Part shown: positions 12,895 to 21,837 of the stretch, in pieces
How positions within the stretch are numbered: position 1 is the first letter of the stretch
Layout of the letters: the number at the start of each line of letters is the position of its first letter
From: Allonocardiopsis opalescens
GTDB taxonomy: Bacteria > Actinomycetota > Actinomycetes > Streptosporangiales > Streptosporangiaceae
Length of the DNA stretch: 64,000 nt
Direction: 5' to 3'
Assembly (NCBI RefSeq): GCF_003002095.1
Contig: NZ_PVZC01000002.1
Location: 310,001-374,000 of the forward strand
Notes under the pieces: generated by a model
What the model saw: the letters and a program-made list of their open reading frames with translations, nothing else
Database searches by the model: none
Told to the model about the DNA's origin: nothing
Made by a program: the position numbers and the translations under genes

Positions 12895-13635
12895 ATGCGG
12901 ATCGTCGCCTGCCTCAACGGCTCCCGGTCCACCGGCGAGCACCCGTCCGTGCCCGTCGCCCCGCGCCAACTCGCGGACGACGCGCGAGCGGCCGTCGACG
13001 CGGGGGCGACCGAGGTGCACCTGCACCCGCGCGGCGAGGACGGCGCGGAGTCGCTGGAGCCGCAGGCGGTGGCCGCCGCCGTCGCGGCGGTGCGCGCGGC
13101 CGTGCCCGGGGTGGTGGTGGGCGTCACCACCTCGCTGAGCGCCGAACCCGACCCGCTGCGCCGCTACGACCTCATCAACCGCTGGTCGGAGCTGCCCGAC
13201 CTGGCGTCGGTGAACATGCACGAGCCGGGCTCCGCCGAGGTGGTCAGGGAGCTGCTGGACCGCCGGGTGGGCATCGAGGCGGGGCTGTGGACGCCGGACG
13301 CGGCCCGCATCCTGCTGGCCAGCGGGCTGGCCGGCGAGGTCGGCGCGGTGCTGGTGGAGCCGATGGATCCCGAGCCCGAGCGGGCGCTGGCCGCCGCCGC
13401 CGAGATCGACCGGCTGCTCGACGCACGCGGGGTGCGGGCGCCCCGGCTGCTGCACGGCACCGGCGCCGCCGCCTGGCCGCTGCTGGCGGCCGCGGTCGAG
13501 CAGGGCCGCGACATCCGGATCGGCCTGGAGGACGTGCTCACCGAGCCGTCAGGGGCGAGAGCGGACGGCAATGCCGCGCTGGTGCGGCTCGCGGTGGCGC
13601 GCGCCGCCGAGGCGGGGCGGGCGCGGCTCAGCTGA
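12895..13635 (+). CDS. BKACE-family (DUF849) beta-keto acid cleavage enzyme
   Basis: A 246-aa TIM-barrel protein of the 3-keto-5-aminohexanoate cleavage (BKACE/DUF849) family, which uses acetyl-CoA and a zinc ion to cleave or form beta-keto acids. Seen: N-terminal IVACLNGSRS, the EVHLHPRGEDGAESL metal-binding strand with two histidines, SVNMHEPG, and GLEDVLTEPSGARADGNA at the C-terminus. It is shorter than the roughly 270-310 aa typical of the family, so loops are trimmed; the substrate is unknown. ATG 12895 has CGGAG 5-6 bases upstream. Confidence 0.85.
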   Translation: MRIVACLNGSRSTGEHPSVPVAPRQLADDARAAVDAGATEVHLHPRGEDGAESLEPQAVAAAVAAVRAAVPGVVVGVTTSLSAEPDPLRRYDLINRWSELPDLASVNMHEPGSAEVVRELLDRRVGIEAGLWTPDAARILLASGLAGEVGAVLVEPMDPEPERALAAAAEIDRLLDARGVRAPRLLHGTGAAAWPLLAAAVEQGRDIRIGLEDVLTEPSGARADGNAALVRLAVARAAEAGRARLS

Positions 13636-13714
13636 ACAGGCTCCCGGCCACGACCAGCAGCAGGATGAACCCGAGCACCGTGGGCAGCAGCCAGCGCAGC
13701 TTCCGTGGTGTCAT
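13628..13714 (-). CDS. very small hydrophobic protein (28 aa)
   Basis: A possible 28-residue membrane peptide, starting MTPRKLRWLLP followed by one strongly hydrophobic helix and ending SLFS. Its stop overlaps the 3' end of the BKACE gene by 8 bp on the other strand. The positive-then-hydrophobic pattern is what makes it plausible; no clear Shine-Dalgarno is seen. Confidence 0.35.
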   Translation of the reverse strand: MTPRKLRWLLPTVLGFILLLVVAGSLFS

Positions 13715-13769
13715 GCCGCCAGCCTAGGACACCCCGGCGGCCGCCCCCGCCCGGGCGGCCGCCCCGCCG

Positions 13770-15257
13770 TCAGTCGGGCAGGGCGGCGCGCCGGACGCGC
13801 TGCGCGGAGCGGCGCGGACGCGCCGGATGGGACCGGCGCTCCTCGCGGTGCGGGGCCGCGTCGGACGGGCACGGCCGCTCGGACGCCGGTCCGGGCGCGG
13901 GCTCGGGCTCCGCCGAGGAGACGTCGACGCCGACCGGGGCCGCCTCGGGCGTGACCCGCTCCGGCTCGGGCTCGACCGCGGGCTCCGGCTCGGGCACCGC
14001 CGCGACCGGGCGCGGTGTGCGGGTGACCGAGAGCCGGGGCCAGGGGTGGAAGGCCAGCTGGAAGGCGACGCGCTCGCTCCTGGCCAGCAGCGCGGTGATG
14101 ACCACCGCCACCAGCACCGACATGGCGCCGCCCACTACCAGCGCGGCGCGTGCGCCGCTCAGCTCGGCGATGGCGCCGAAGACCGGCGCGCCGATGGGCG
14201 CCATCCCGGCGAACAGCAGCATGTACAGGCCCATCACCCGGCCGCGCATCTGCGGGTCGACGCTCAGCTGGAACATGGCGTTCATCGCCGTGTTGAAGGT
14301 GAGCAGCAGCACGCCCAGCGGCACCAGCACCAGCAGGAAGCCGACGTAGTTCGGGACGAAGGCCGTGGCGATCAGCACCGCCCCGAAGGCCAGCGCCGAC
14401 AGCAGCGGCAGCCGCAGCCGGGGCCGGGCGCGCCGGGCGGCCAGCAGCGCGCCGCCGAGCGAGCCGACGGCGAGCATGGTGGCGGCCAGCCCGAACTCGC
14501 CCGCGCCGGTCTGGAAGACCTGGGTGGTCATCAGCGCGACGGTGGGCTGGAGGCTGGTGCCGAACAGCGAGACGAAGGCGAGCAGCACCAGCAGCAGCTT
14601 CAGGTCGGCGCGGCCGTTGACATAGCTCAGCCCGGCCCGCAGCTGCCCCTTGGCGCGCGGCACCGGCTCGGTGGTGTGCAGCTCCGACGCGCGCATCGCG
14701 TACAGGCCGGCCAGCACGCCGATGTAGGAGGCGGCGTTGACCAGGAACACCGGCCCGGTGCCGATGGCGGCGATGGCCAGTCCGGCGACGGCCGGGCCGA
14801 GCACCCGGCCGAACTGGAACATGGCGCTGTTCAGCGCGATCGCGTTGGCGAGGTCGTGCTTGCCGACCATCTCCACCACGAAGGTCTGCCTGGTGGGGTT
14901 GTCGATGACGGTGACGACACCCAGCGCGAGCGCGAAGGCGTACACGTGCAGCACCTGCGCGGTGCCGGTGAGCGCGAGCAGGCCGAGGCCGAGCGCGATG
15001 ACGCCCATCAGCGCCTGGGAGATCAGCAGCACGCGGCGCTTGGGGTAGCGGTCGGCCAGCACGCCGCCCCACAGGCCGAAGAGCAGCATTGGCAGGAACT
15101 GCAGCGCGGTGGTGACGCCGAGCGCGATCGCGCTGCCGTCGGTGAGCTGCAGCACCAGCCAGTCCTGCGCGACCCGCTGCATCCAGGTGCCGGTGTTGGA
15201 GACGATCTGCCCCATCGCGAACAGCCGGTAGTTGCGCACGGCCAGCGAGCGGAACAT
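13770..15257 (-). CDS. MFS efflux transporter (MFS_3/EntS-like)
   Basis: A 495-aa major-facilitator exporter with about 12 membrane helices. The start SLAVRNYRLFAMGQIVSNTG and the following MQRVAQDWLVLQLT are characteristic of the MFS_3 (enterobactin exporter-like) group, and the ADRYPKRRVLL loop is the conserved cytoplasmic 2-3 motif. After the last helix there is an unusual tail of about 75 residues rich in Pro, Glu and Arg. ATG 15257 is the only reasonable start; the open frame upstream only overlaps the MarR gene. It lies 62 bp downstream of that MarR gene and is probably under its control, so the likely role is efflux of a toxic compound. Confidence 0.88.
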   Translation of the reverse strand: MFRSLAVRNYRLFAMGQIVSNTGTWMQRVAQDWLVLQLTDGSAIALGVTTALQFLPMLLFGLWGGVLADRYPKRRVLLISQALMGVIALGLGLLALTGTAQVLHVYAFALALGVVTVIDNPTRQTFVVEMVGKHDLANAIALNSAMFQFGRVLGPAVAGLAIAAIGTGPVFLVNAASYIGVLAGLYAMRASELHTTEPVPRAKGQLRAGLSYVNGRADLKLLLVLLAFVSLFGTSLQPTVALMTTQVFQTGAGEFGLAATMLAVGSLGGALLAARRARPRLRLPLLSALAFGAVLIATAFVPNYVGFLLVLVPLGVLLLTFNTAMNAMFQLSVDPQMRGRVMGLYMLLFAGMAPIGAPVFGAIAELSGARAALVVGGAMSVLVAVVITALLARSERVAFQLAFHPWPRLSVTRTPRPVAAVPEPEPAVEPEPERVTPEAAPVGVDVSSAEPEPAPGPASERPCPSDAAPHREERRSHPARPRRSAQRVRRAALPD

Positions 15258-15319
15258 GCCGGTGCCGCCGGGCTCGTCGCCGGGCTCCGCGGTGGGGGCG
15301 CCGGCGCCGTCCGGCGGGG

Positions 15320-15754
15320 CTAAGACTGGCTCAGCCGGTCCAGGATCAGCGACGCCTGGCGCAGGGTCTCCCGCTCCTGGGGCGTCAGTTCGCGCAGCCG
15401 CAGGCTCAGCCACGCCTCCCGGCGGCGCCGGTCGGCCGCCAGCAGCCGCCGTCCGTCGGTCGTCAGCTCCACCAGCTGCTGGCGGCGGTCCGTCGGGTGC
15501 GGGGTCCGGCGTACCAGGCCGCGTTCCTCCAGTGCCGCGATCACGCGCGTCATCGATGGCGGCTGCACCTTCTCGTGTTGGGCGAGCTCGGTCGGGGTCA
15601 TCTGGCCGCGCCGGTCCAAAGCTGCCAGCGCGGCGAGCTGGGTGAGGGAGAGCGAGGTGTCGCTGCGCTGGGCGCGCAGCCGACGGGCCAGCCGCATGAC
15701 GGAGATCCGCAGCGCGACGGCCAGTCCGGGGATGGTCGAGTTCTGTTGGGGCAC
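15320..15754 (-). CDS. MarR-family transcriptional regulator
   Basis: A 144-aa winged-helix repressor. Seen: LSLTQLAALAALDRRGQMTPTELAQHEKVQPPSMTRVIAALEERGLVRRTPHPTDRRQQLVELT, the whole MarR HTH and wing from about residue 35 to 100 (quoted in overlapping short motifs: TPTELAQHEKVQPPSMTRVI as recognition region and HPTDRRQQLVELT as wing). It starts at GTG 15754 and precedes the MFS exporter in the same operon, so it likely represses both until a ligand binds. An inverted repeat just upstream is the probable operator. Confidence 0.92.
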   Translation of the reverse strand: MPQQNSTIPGLAVALRISVMRLARRLRAQRSDTSLSLTQLAALAALDRRGQMTPTELAQHEKVQPPSMTRVIAALEERGLVRRTPHPTDRRQQLVELTTDGRRLLAADRRRREAWLSLRLRELTPQERETLRQASLILDRLSQS

Positions 15755-15766
15755 TCCGTGCCGATT

Positions 15767-15796
15767 CGTTAGTCTGGGTCATTACTTTTGCTAACG
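15767..15796. promoter_or_regulatory. candidate MarR operator
   Basis: Inverted repeat CGTTAG (15767-15772) and CTAACG (15791-15796), 18 bp apart, starting 13 bp upstream of the MarR start. The region is AT-rich compared with its surroundings. Autoregulation by the adjacent MarR is inferred. Confidence 0.45.
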
Positions 15797-15881
15797 ATAT
15801 CAGGATCGGCTCGAATTCCGGCCGGTAAACCGGCGCGCGCCGTGAGAGTCGTCACAGCGATCCGGCCGGGCCCGGACGCGG

Positions 15882-15913
15882 CGGTGCCCCGGGCCGAGCG
15901 GCCCGGGGCACCG
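15882..15913 (-). terminator. terminator hairpin of the purine permease gene
   Basis: Perfect 14-bp stem (15882-15895 / 15900-15913) with tetraloop, 24 bp beyond the stop of the minus-strand NCS2 gene. Confidence 0.85.
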
Positions 15914-15936
15914 TGTCGCGAACGCCGAGGCGCGGC

Positions 15937-17520
15937 TCAGCCGACGCCGAGCAGGGTCTGGATCGGCTCGATGCCGAAGAAGACCACGAAGAGCGCGGCC
16001 ACCACCCACATCAGCGGGTGCACGTCACGGGCCCGCCCCTGGCAGGCGCGGATCACCACGAAGCTGACGAAGCCGGCGCCGATCCCGGCCGCGATCGAGT
16101 ACGTGAAGGGCATCAGCACCACGGTCAGGAAGGCGGGGATGCCGATGCCGACGTCGGAGAAGTCGATGGACCGGATCTGGCTGAGCATCAGGAAGCCGAC
16201 GACGACCAGCGCGGGCGCGGCCGCCTCCGAGGGCACCACCTCGACCAGCGGGGTGAAGAACATGGCGAGCAGGAAGAGCACGCCGGTCACCAGGTTGGCG
16301 ATCCCGGTCCGCGCCCCCTCGCCGACGCCCGCCGCCGACTCGACGTAGGCGGTGTTGGAGGAGACCGACGCCATGCCGCCCACGGCGGCGGCGACGGAGT
16401 CGACCCCCAGCACGGCGCGCACATTGGGCACATTGCCCTCGGCGTCGAGCAGCCCGCCCTCGCGGCCGATGCCGACGACGGTGCCCATCGTGTCGAAGAA
16501 GTCGGCCAGCATGAGGGTGAAGACCAGCAGCACCAGGGCGACCGCGCCGACCTCCTGGTAGCCGCCCAGCAGGTTGAACTGGCCGAGCAGGCCGAGGTCG
16601 GGCAGCCGGACGATCTGCTCGGGCAGCTCGGGCACGTTCAGCTGCCAGCCGTAGGCGTCCTCGGTGCCCGGCCGGGTGCCGGTGAGCGCCTGCACGGCGA
16701 CGGCCAGCACGGTGGCGGCCACGATCCCGATCAGGATGGCGCCCTTGACCCTGCGGGCCATCAGCACGGCGGTGAGCAGCACCCCGACGACGAACACCAG
16801 CAGCGGCCAGCCGTTCAGCTCGCCGCCGCCGCCCAGCGGGCCCAGCTGCACCGGCACGGTGCCGCTGCTGATCAGCTCCCCGTCAGGGCCGACGCTGTCG
16901 GGCACCCGGCTGATGAACCCGGCGTTGACCAGCCCGATCAGGGTGATGAACAGCCCGATCCCGGCGCCGATGGCGACCTTCAGCTCGCCGGGGATGGCAC
17001 GGAACACCGCGGTGCGGAAGCCGGTGAGCACCAGGATCAGGATGATGACGCCCTCGATCACCACGATGCCCATGGCGTCGGCCCAGGTCATCTGGGAGGC
17101 CAGCCCGAAGGCGACCACGGCGTTGAGGCCGAGCCCGGCCGCGATCGCCACCGGGAAGCGGCCGACGACGCCCATCACGATCGTGAGCAGCCCGGCGACC
17201 AGGGCGGTTGCCGCCGCCACCATCGGCACGCCCTCGCCGGACGCGGTGGTGCCGCCGATGAAGGAGCCGGTGGCGTCGGGCGCCTGGGACAGGATGATCG
17301 GGTTGAGCACCACGATGTAGGACATCGCGAAGAAGGTGGCCAGCCCGCCGCGCAGCTCGGCGCTCCAGGTGGAGCCGCGCTCGGTCAGCCGGAAGTAGCG
17401 GTCGGCCCAAGCAAGCAGAGCGAGCGGGCCGCCGGGCGCTGGGGCGGTCGGCGCGGCCGCGCCCGCCTCGGCGGGGGGCCGGCCGCTGTCGGGAGCGGGT
17501 TCGCTCGGGGTGGCGTTCAC
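15937..17520 (-). CDS. NCS2 permease, AzgA-type (guanine/hypoxanthine)
   Basis: A 527-aa nucleobase transporter with about 13-14 membrane spans. After a disordered Ala/Pro N-terminus, the sequence RYFRLTERGSTWSAELRGG leads into the first helix with FFAMSYIVVLNPIIL, a hallmark of the AzgA/YgfQ branch. Also seen: AIAAGLGLNAVVAFG (motif 1), the transport-site segment DFFDTMGTVVGIGREGG and SVSSNTAYVESAAGVGEGARTG split over two helices. This branch imports guanine, hypoxanthine or adenine with protons. It is divergent from a DUF2530 gene, a pairing I recall as conserved in actinomycetes. Confidence 0.93.
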   Translation of the reverse strand: MNATPSEPAPDSGRPPAEAGAAAPTAPAPGGPLALLAWADRYFRLTERGSTWSAELRGGLATFFAMSYIVVLNPIILSQAPDATGSFIGGTTASGEGVPMVAAATALVAGLLTIVMGVVGRFPVAIAAGLGLNAVVAFGLASQMTWADAMGIVVIEGVIILILVLTGFRTAVFRAIPGELKVAIGAGIGLFITLIGLVNAGFISRVPDSVGPDGELISSGTVPVQLGPLGGGGELNGWPLLVFVVGVLLTAVLMARRVKGAILIGIVAATVLAVAVQALTGTRPGTEDAYGWQLNVPELPEQIVRLPDLGLLGQFNLLGGYQEVGAVALVLLVFTLMLADFFDTMGTVVGIGREGGLLDAEGNVPNVRAVLGVDSVAAAVGGMASVSSNTAYVESAAGVGEGARTGIANLVTGVLFLLAMFFTPLVEVVPSEAAAPALVVVGFLMLSQIRSIDFSDVGIGIPAFLTVVLMPFTYSIAAGIGAGFVSFVVIRACQGRARDVHPLMWVVAALFVVFFGIEPIQTLLGVG

Positions 17521-17700
17521 GCCGACGAGGGTGCCATGCCCGGCGGCCCGGAGAAAGCACAGGAGCCATCACGATGTCGCGGCGATCCGACATACGTCAT
17601 GGCACGGAGCTGCGGATACGCCCCTCGCGCCGGGGCCGTGCGCACGGGCTGAGCGCGCCGGAGCCCGAGGCGCGGCGGGCGCATCCCGTAGCCTGGGAGG

Positions 17701-18081
17701 GTGCGCAGACCGCAGCGGCCCGAACCGGCCCCGATGCAGACCGACGACCGGCTTCCCGCCGTGCTCGGCTCGCTGGCATGGGCCGCCGCCCTGGTGGTGC
17801 TGCTGCTGCGCGGCGACTCCCTGGCCGAGCAGGACCGCTGGTGGATCTGGGTGTGCGTCACCGGCCTGGCCCTCGGCCTGTTCGCGATCCTGTACATCCC
17901 CCGCCTGCACCGCAAGCGCGCCGAGGCCGAGGAGCGCGGCCGCGCCCGCCGGGCCCGCCGCGAGGCCGAGCGGCGCCGCGCCGGGCAGGCGCTCGACGGC
18001 GCCGCCCCCGACCCGGCGGGCGGGCCCGTTCCCGGCACCGCGCCGGACGGCGAGCGGGCGCGCAGGTCCGCGTCGGGCTGA
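17701..18081 (+). CDS. DUF2530 family membrane protein
   Basis: A 126-aa protein with two membrane helices (about 22-37 and 47-66; the second contains WWIWVCVTGLALGLFAILYI) and a long basic, then Ala/Pro-rich cytoplasmic tail. This matches DUF2530, a small actinobacterial membrane protein often found next to an NCS2 permease, as here. Function unknown; a permease accessory role is a guess from proximity. GTG 17701 is used; no ATG fits better except the internal one at residue 12. Confidence 0.75.
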   Translation: MRRPQRPEPAPMQTDDRLPAVLGSLAWAAALVVLLLRGDSLAEQDRWWIWVCVTGLALGLFAILYIPRLHRKRAEAEERGRARRARREAERRRAGQALDGAAPDPAGGPVPGTAPDGERARRSASG

Positions 18082-18164
18082 GCCGGCCCGCGACGGGCCG
18101 CGCCCGTCCCGCCATGCCCCTGTCCGGGGACCGGTGACGTTCCGCCACCCTGGCGGCACGTCGG

Positions 18165-18191
18165 GTTATCTTTGTCGCGCTTCCGGATAAC
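18165..18191. promoter_or_regulatory. inverted repeat upstream of the LPXTG gene
   Basis: GTTATC (18165-18170) and GATAAC (18186-18191) form an inverted repeat with a 15-bp spacer in the 266-bp gap before the surface-protein gene. It is AT-rich against the background; a repressor site or promoter element is possible. Confidence 0.3.
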
Positions 18192-18347
18192 TTGTCCGAT
18201 GACGATCGTGTATGTTCCTCCTGTGCCCCACCGATCATGCCGGGCACCCGCGTGGCGGCCGTTCGCGAGCCGCCCGCGAACGGACACCCCCTCCCGCTGA
18301 GCGGTGGCCGCGCGTACGCGGGATCAACGACTCCGAGGGCGGAACGC

Positions 18348-19460
18348 ATGCCTCCACACCGGTCGCCGCGGCGCCGCGGGCCCGTCCGGGCCGCCGCCGC
18401 GCTGCTCGCCCTGGCGACCGCGCCCGCCGTCCTGGCCGCCCCGGCCGCGGCCGACGCCCCGCCCGTGGGCGAGCACTACGCCAGCGCGCAGCTGCTCGTG
18501 CTGAACTCGATCGACGGCGGCTACGCCCCGGTGGGCAATCTGAACACCGACGAGAACGGCGCCGAGGCGGCCGCCGACTTCACCGCCGACCCCGACGGCC
18601 TGTCGGACTTCGTCACCGCCGAGGGCGAGGCCCGGGTGCACCGCACCGGCGACGCTCTCACCGCCGAGGCGTCCGTGCGCGAGCTGACCGTGGCCGCTCC
18701 CGACGACGCCGCGGCCGCGAGCGCGCCCGAGGCGCTGGCGCGGGCCCGCGAGGAGGTCTCCGGCACGAACGCGGTCTCCGTCTCCTCGGTGGAGTCCGCC
18801 GCCTCCTGGTCGGCCGAACTCGGCGCCACCGTCGAGCTGGAGGTCGGCGAGGTGAGCGCCTACGGCGTCGAACTCGACCTGAGCGGGCAGCCCTCCGACC
18901 GCGAGGTCGTGGTCGAGCGCTTCGCCGAGGACGGCGTCACCTACCAGTACGACGCCACCATCACCGCCGAGCGGATACTCAACCGGCTGGACGCCGACGG
19001 CGGCCCGGCCGTCGGGCCCGCCGCGACCACCGCCAACGCCTGGCTGGAGATCCGGCTGGACGAGTCGGTCATCGAGGTGGACGGCGGCGACACCGTCTAC
19101 GCCTACACCGAGGACGTCCAGGTCGGCTTCGTGAACGTGCACAGCCTGGCCGCTGTCGGCGGCGAGCCCACCCCGCTGCCCACGGAGACCGCTGACCCCA
19201 CCGACCCGGCCCCGGCCCCCTCGCCCACCGGCACCGCCACCGAGCCCGCGGCCCCGTCGCCCACCCCCTCGGCCGCCCCGCCGCCCGAGGACGACGCCGA
19301 GGGCACCGGCGCGCTGCCCACCACGGGCGTGCAGCTGGCGGGCCTCATCGGTGCCGCCGTGGCCGCGCTGACCGGCGGCGCGGGCGCGATGCTGCTGGCG
19401 CGTCGGCGTGGTGGACAGGGCGAGGCCGAGTCCGGCGCGGGTGGCGCGACGCAGGACTGA
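18348..19460 (+). CDS. LPXTG-anchored surface protein
   Basis: A 370-aa cell-wall protein. Signal peptide 1-36 (RSPRRRGP n-region, Ala-rich core, AAAADA-like end), an extracellular domain (about 37-265) with acidic, beta-rich sequence, a Pro/Thr/Ser spacer (about 270-320), then the sortase signal LPTTG near residue 323, a hydrophobic helix and an ARRRGG tail. The folded part resembles the 'choice-of-anchor'/SCO-type LPXTG proteins but I do not recognise a specific domain. ATG 18348 has a purine-rich GAGGGCGGAA stretch ahead. No sortase gene is present in the window. Confidence 0.82.
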   Translation: MPPHRSPRRRGPVRAAAALLALATAPAVLAAPAAADAPPVGEHYASAQLLVLNSIDGGYAPVGNLNTDENGAEAAADFTADPDGLSDFVTAEGEARVHRTGDALTAEASVRELTVAAPDDAAAASAPEALARAREEVSGTNAVSVSSVESAASWSAELGATVELEVGEVSAYGVELDLSGQPSDREVVVERFAEDGVTYQYDATITAERILNRLDADGGPAVGPAATTANAWLEIRLDESVIEVDGGDTVYAYTEDVQVGFVNVHSLAAVGGEPTPLPTETADPTDPAPAPSPTGTATEPAAPSPTPSAAPPPEDDAEGTGALPTTGVQLAGLIGAAVAALTGGAGAMLLARRRGGQGEAESGAGGATQD

Positions 19461-19491
19461 GCCCGGCGCGCCGGTCGATCAAGAAATGCGC

Positions 19492-20019
19492 TCATTCGTT
19501 TACGACGTTGATGAAGAACGTGGTCCGGTCCGATTCGGTACCGCGAGCCGTGACGTCGCAGCTGAGACTGTCCGGAATCGTGATCTCGGTTTCGAAGCTA
19601 CCGGTCGAGTCGGCGTCAAGGGTTCGCAGTGTGTCGCCTGTGCACCAGCTCAATTCGATCCGCTCGTCAGGCTCGAAGTTCTCTCCGGTGATCGTCACCA
19701 CCCCGCCCTCGACGCCCTGGTCCGGAGCGGCATAGATGCGCGGTTCGGGTTCGGCGGCCGGCGGGGTGGCCAGCCCGTCCGGCGAGGTGCCGGCACCGGC
19801 GCCGAGGGTCGCCGCGGGTAAGGCGCTCACGGTGACGGTCACCGTGGCCACCGGTCGCGGCTGATCCGATCCCGCCGAGGGCGTGGTGCTCACGCTCAGG
19901 TAACCGGTCGCGATTCCGGCTGCTCCTGTCAGCGCCGCCGCGAGAATGGTCGCGGCGGCCGTGATGATCGCTATCAGCACGCCCTTGTCGGAGCGATCAG
20001 ACGGGTCAGGTGAAATCAC
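19492..20019 (-). CDS. membrane-anchored protein with IPT/TIG-like domain
   Basis: A 175-aa protein starting at GTG 20019 (GGGAGA upstream). A single membrane helix covers about residues 13-38. A flexible segment follows, then a C-terminal immunoglobulin-like IPT/TIG domain from about residue 95, with VTITGENFEPDERIELSWC and SFETEITIPDSLSC as paired strands and two cysteines that could form a disulfide. The short N-terminus is probably inside and the Ig-like domain outside. No partner can be named. Confidence 0.65.
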   Translation of the reverse strand: MISPDPSDRSDKGVLIAIITAAATILAAALTGAAGIATGYLSVSTTPSAGSDQPRPVATVTVTVSALPAATLGAGAGTSPDGLATPPAAEPEPRIYAAPDQGVEGGVVTITGENFEPDERIELSWCTGDTLRTLDADSTGSFETEITIPDSLSCDVTARGTESDRTTFFINVVNE

Positions 20020-20217
20020 AGGGCTCTCCCGGATTCGGCCGTTGGAAAACTGAAGAGGAGACGGGGAGACAAAGGCTAGGCGTGGCCCGTTCCGAGTGGA
20101 CGGCGCTGACCCGAACAGGCCAGCACCGTTCGCGGACCAGTACCGCATTCGGACGGCCGAAGCGTCCTCGCCGCCGCGCCTCAGCCGCCCCGCCGTTTCC
20201 CTCCGGCCGCCGTCGGC

Positions 20218-21747
20218 GTGCCGAGCGCCGAGCGCGCCGGACTGCGCGATGATGGGCCCGTGCTCCTGGAACCCGCCGCCGTCGAGCGGCTGCGCACGGC
20301 GCTGACCGGTACCGGATACACCGTGGCGGGGGTGCGCGAGCTCCTCGGGCCGGTGGCGGGGGCGGCGCTGGCACGTGAGCAGGTGGTGCCGGCGCTGCGC
20401 GCCACCGCCGACGGCGGCCCGCTGGCCGAGCTGGTGCGGCTGTGGTGGCTCCAGGTACCGGTGGAGTGCGCCCGGCTGGAGCCGCTGCTACCCGTCCCCG
20501 AACTGATCGCCGCCGGGCTGCTGCGCGACGCGGGCACGGGTGAGCGCTCGGCGCCGCTGGTGCGCGCGGCGGTCGGCATCCGGCCGTGGGAGACCGACGC
20601 GGCCGAGGTCTACCTGGTCGCCGACCTGGCCGCGCGGCCCGGCGACCCGCCGCCCGGCCCCGACCACGTCGTGCGCGCGGGCAGCGCCTCGGCCGGGCTG
20701 GCCGCGCTCACCGTGCGCACCCCGGTGGGCCGCGCGCTCGACCTGGGCACCGGCTGCGGCGTGCAGGCGCTGCAGCTCGCCGAGCACTGCGCCGAGGTGG
20801 TCGCCACCGACAGCAACCCCCGGGCGCTGCGGCTGGCCGAGCTGAGCTTCGCACTGTCGGGGCGGAGCGGCGTCGACCTGCGGGCCGGGTCGCTGTTCGA
20901 GCCGGTCGCGGGCGAGGAGTTCGACCTGATCGCCGCCAATCCGCCCTTCGTCATCTCCCCCGGCGGCGCCCGGCTGGCCTACCGGGAGAACGCCTACGAG
21001 GGCGACGGGCTGATCGCCGAACTGGTCCGCTCGGCGCCCCGCCACCTGGCGCCCGGCGGCTGGTGCCAGCTGCTCGCCAACTGGCTGCACGTCGACGGCG
21101 AGGACTGGACCGAGCGGGTCGCGGGCTGGGCCACGGCGTCCGGCTGCGACGCCTGGGTGGTGCAGCGCGACGTGCAGGACCCGGCCGAGTACGTGGAGCT
21201 GTGGCTGGGCGACTCCGTCGAGCCGCCCGGGCCCGAGCGCACCCGCCGCTATGACGCCTGGCTGGACTGGTTCGAGCGGCAGAAGGTGGCCGGGATCGGC
21301 TACGGCTGGATCGTGCTGCGCGCGAGCGGGTCCGACCGGCCCGAGGTGCGCGTCGAGGAGCTGCCCCAGCAGGTCGAGCAGCCGGTCGGCCGCTACCTGC
21401 CCGAGCTGTTCGACGGCTTCGCCGCCGCGCGTGCCCTCGACGACGAGCGGCTGCTGCGGACCGCCCTCGCCCTGGCGCCCGGCGTCGTACAGGAGCAGAC
21501 CGGTCCGCCGGGCGCCGACGACCCCGAGCGCATCGTGCTCCGCCAGACCGGCCGCCTGGGCCGCGCCGCGCAGGTCGGCACGGTGGAGGCGGCCCTGGCC
21601 GGGGTCTGCGACGGCACCATCCCGCTCGAACCCCTGCTGGCCGCGATCGCCGAGCTCACCGGCGCCGACCCCGCCGAGGTCGCCCGCCGCACCCCGCCCG
21701 TGCTGCGCGCCCTGATCGCCGACGGCTTCCTGACGGTGCCGGTCTAG
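20218..21747 (+). CDS. class I SAM-dependent methyltransferase (NPPF type)
   Basis: A 509-aa protein. The central Rossmann methyltransferase (about 165-330) has motif I LDLGTGCGVQAL, the acidic motif II VVATDSN, and motif IV AANPPF. NPPF is typical of N-methyltransferases that modify amides or exocyclic amines (PrmC/HemK, RsmC-like). An N-terminal helical domain (1-150) and a C-terminal helical domain with VGTVEAALAG resemble long actinobacterial homologues. The target (protein, rRNA) is unknown. Start GTG 20218 is used, but GTG 20260 would begin MLLEPAAVERLR and fits homologue length equally well. Confidence 0.82.
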   Translation: MPSAERAGLRDDGPVLLEPAAVERLRTALTGTGYTVAGVRELLGPVAGAALAREQVVPALRATADGGPLAELVRLWWLQVPVECARLEPLLPVPELIAAGLLRDAGTGERSAPLVRAAVGIRPWETDAAEVYLVADLAARPGDPPPGPDHVVRAGSASAGLAALTVRTPVGRALDLGTGCGVQALQLAEHCAEVVATDSNPRALRLAELSFALSGRSGVDLRAGSLFEPVAGEEFDLIAANPPFVISPGGARLAYRENAYEGDGLIAELVRSAPRHLAPGGWCQLLANWLHVDGEDWTERVAGWATASGCDAWVVQRDVQDPAEYVELWLGDSVEPPGPERTRRYDAWLDWFERQKVAGIGYGWIVLRASGSDRPEVRVEELPQQVEQPVGRYLPELFDGFAAARALDDERLLRTALALAPGVVQEQTGPPGADDPERIVLRQTGRLGRAAQVGTVEAALAGVCDGTIPLEPLLAAIAELTGADPAEVARRTPPVLRALIADGFLTVPV

Positions 21748-21837
21748 GCCGCGTCCGAGACTGTCGGTGGCGTGCGCCAGGATGCTCACCCGGCCGGACG
21801 CACCGGTCCCGCCGCCGCCTCTAGGGAAGGACCCGCC

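Noticed and set aside
15258..15782. N-terminal extension of the MFS transporter frame
   Set aside because: Overlaps the MarR gene in another frame and is low-complexity; no start codon except ATG 15257 gives a normal MFS N-terminus.
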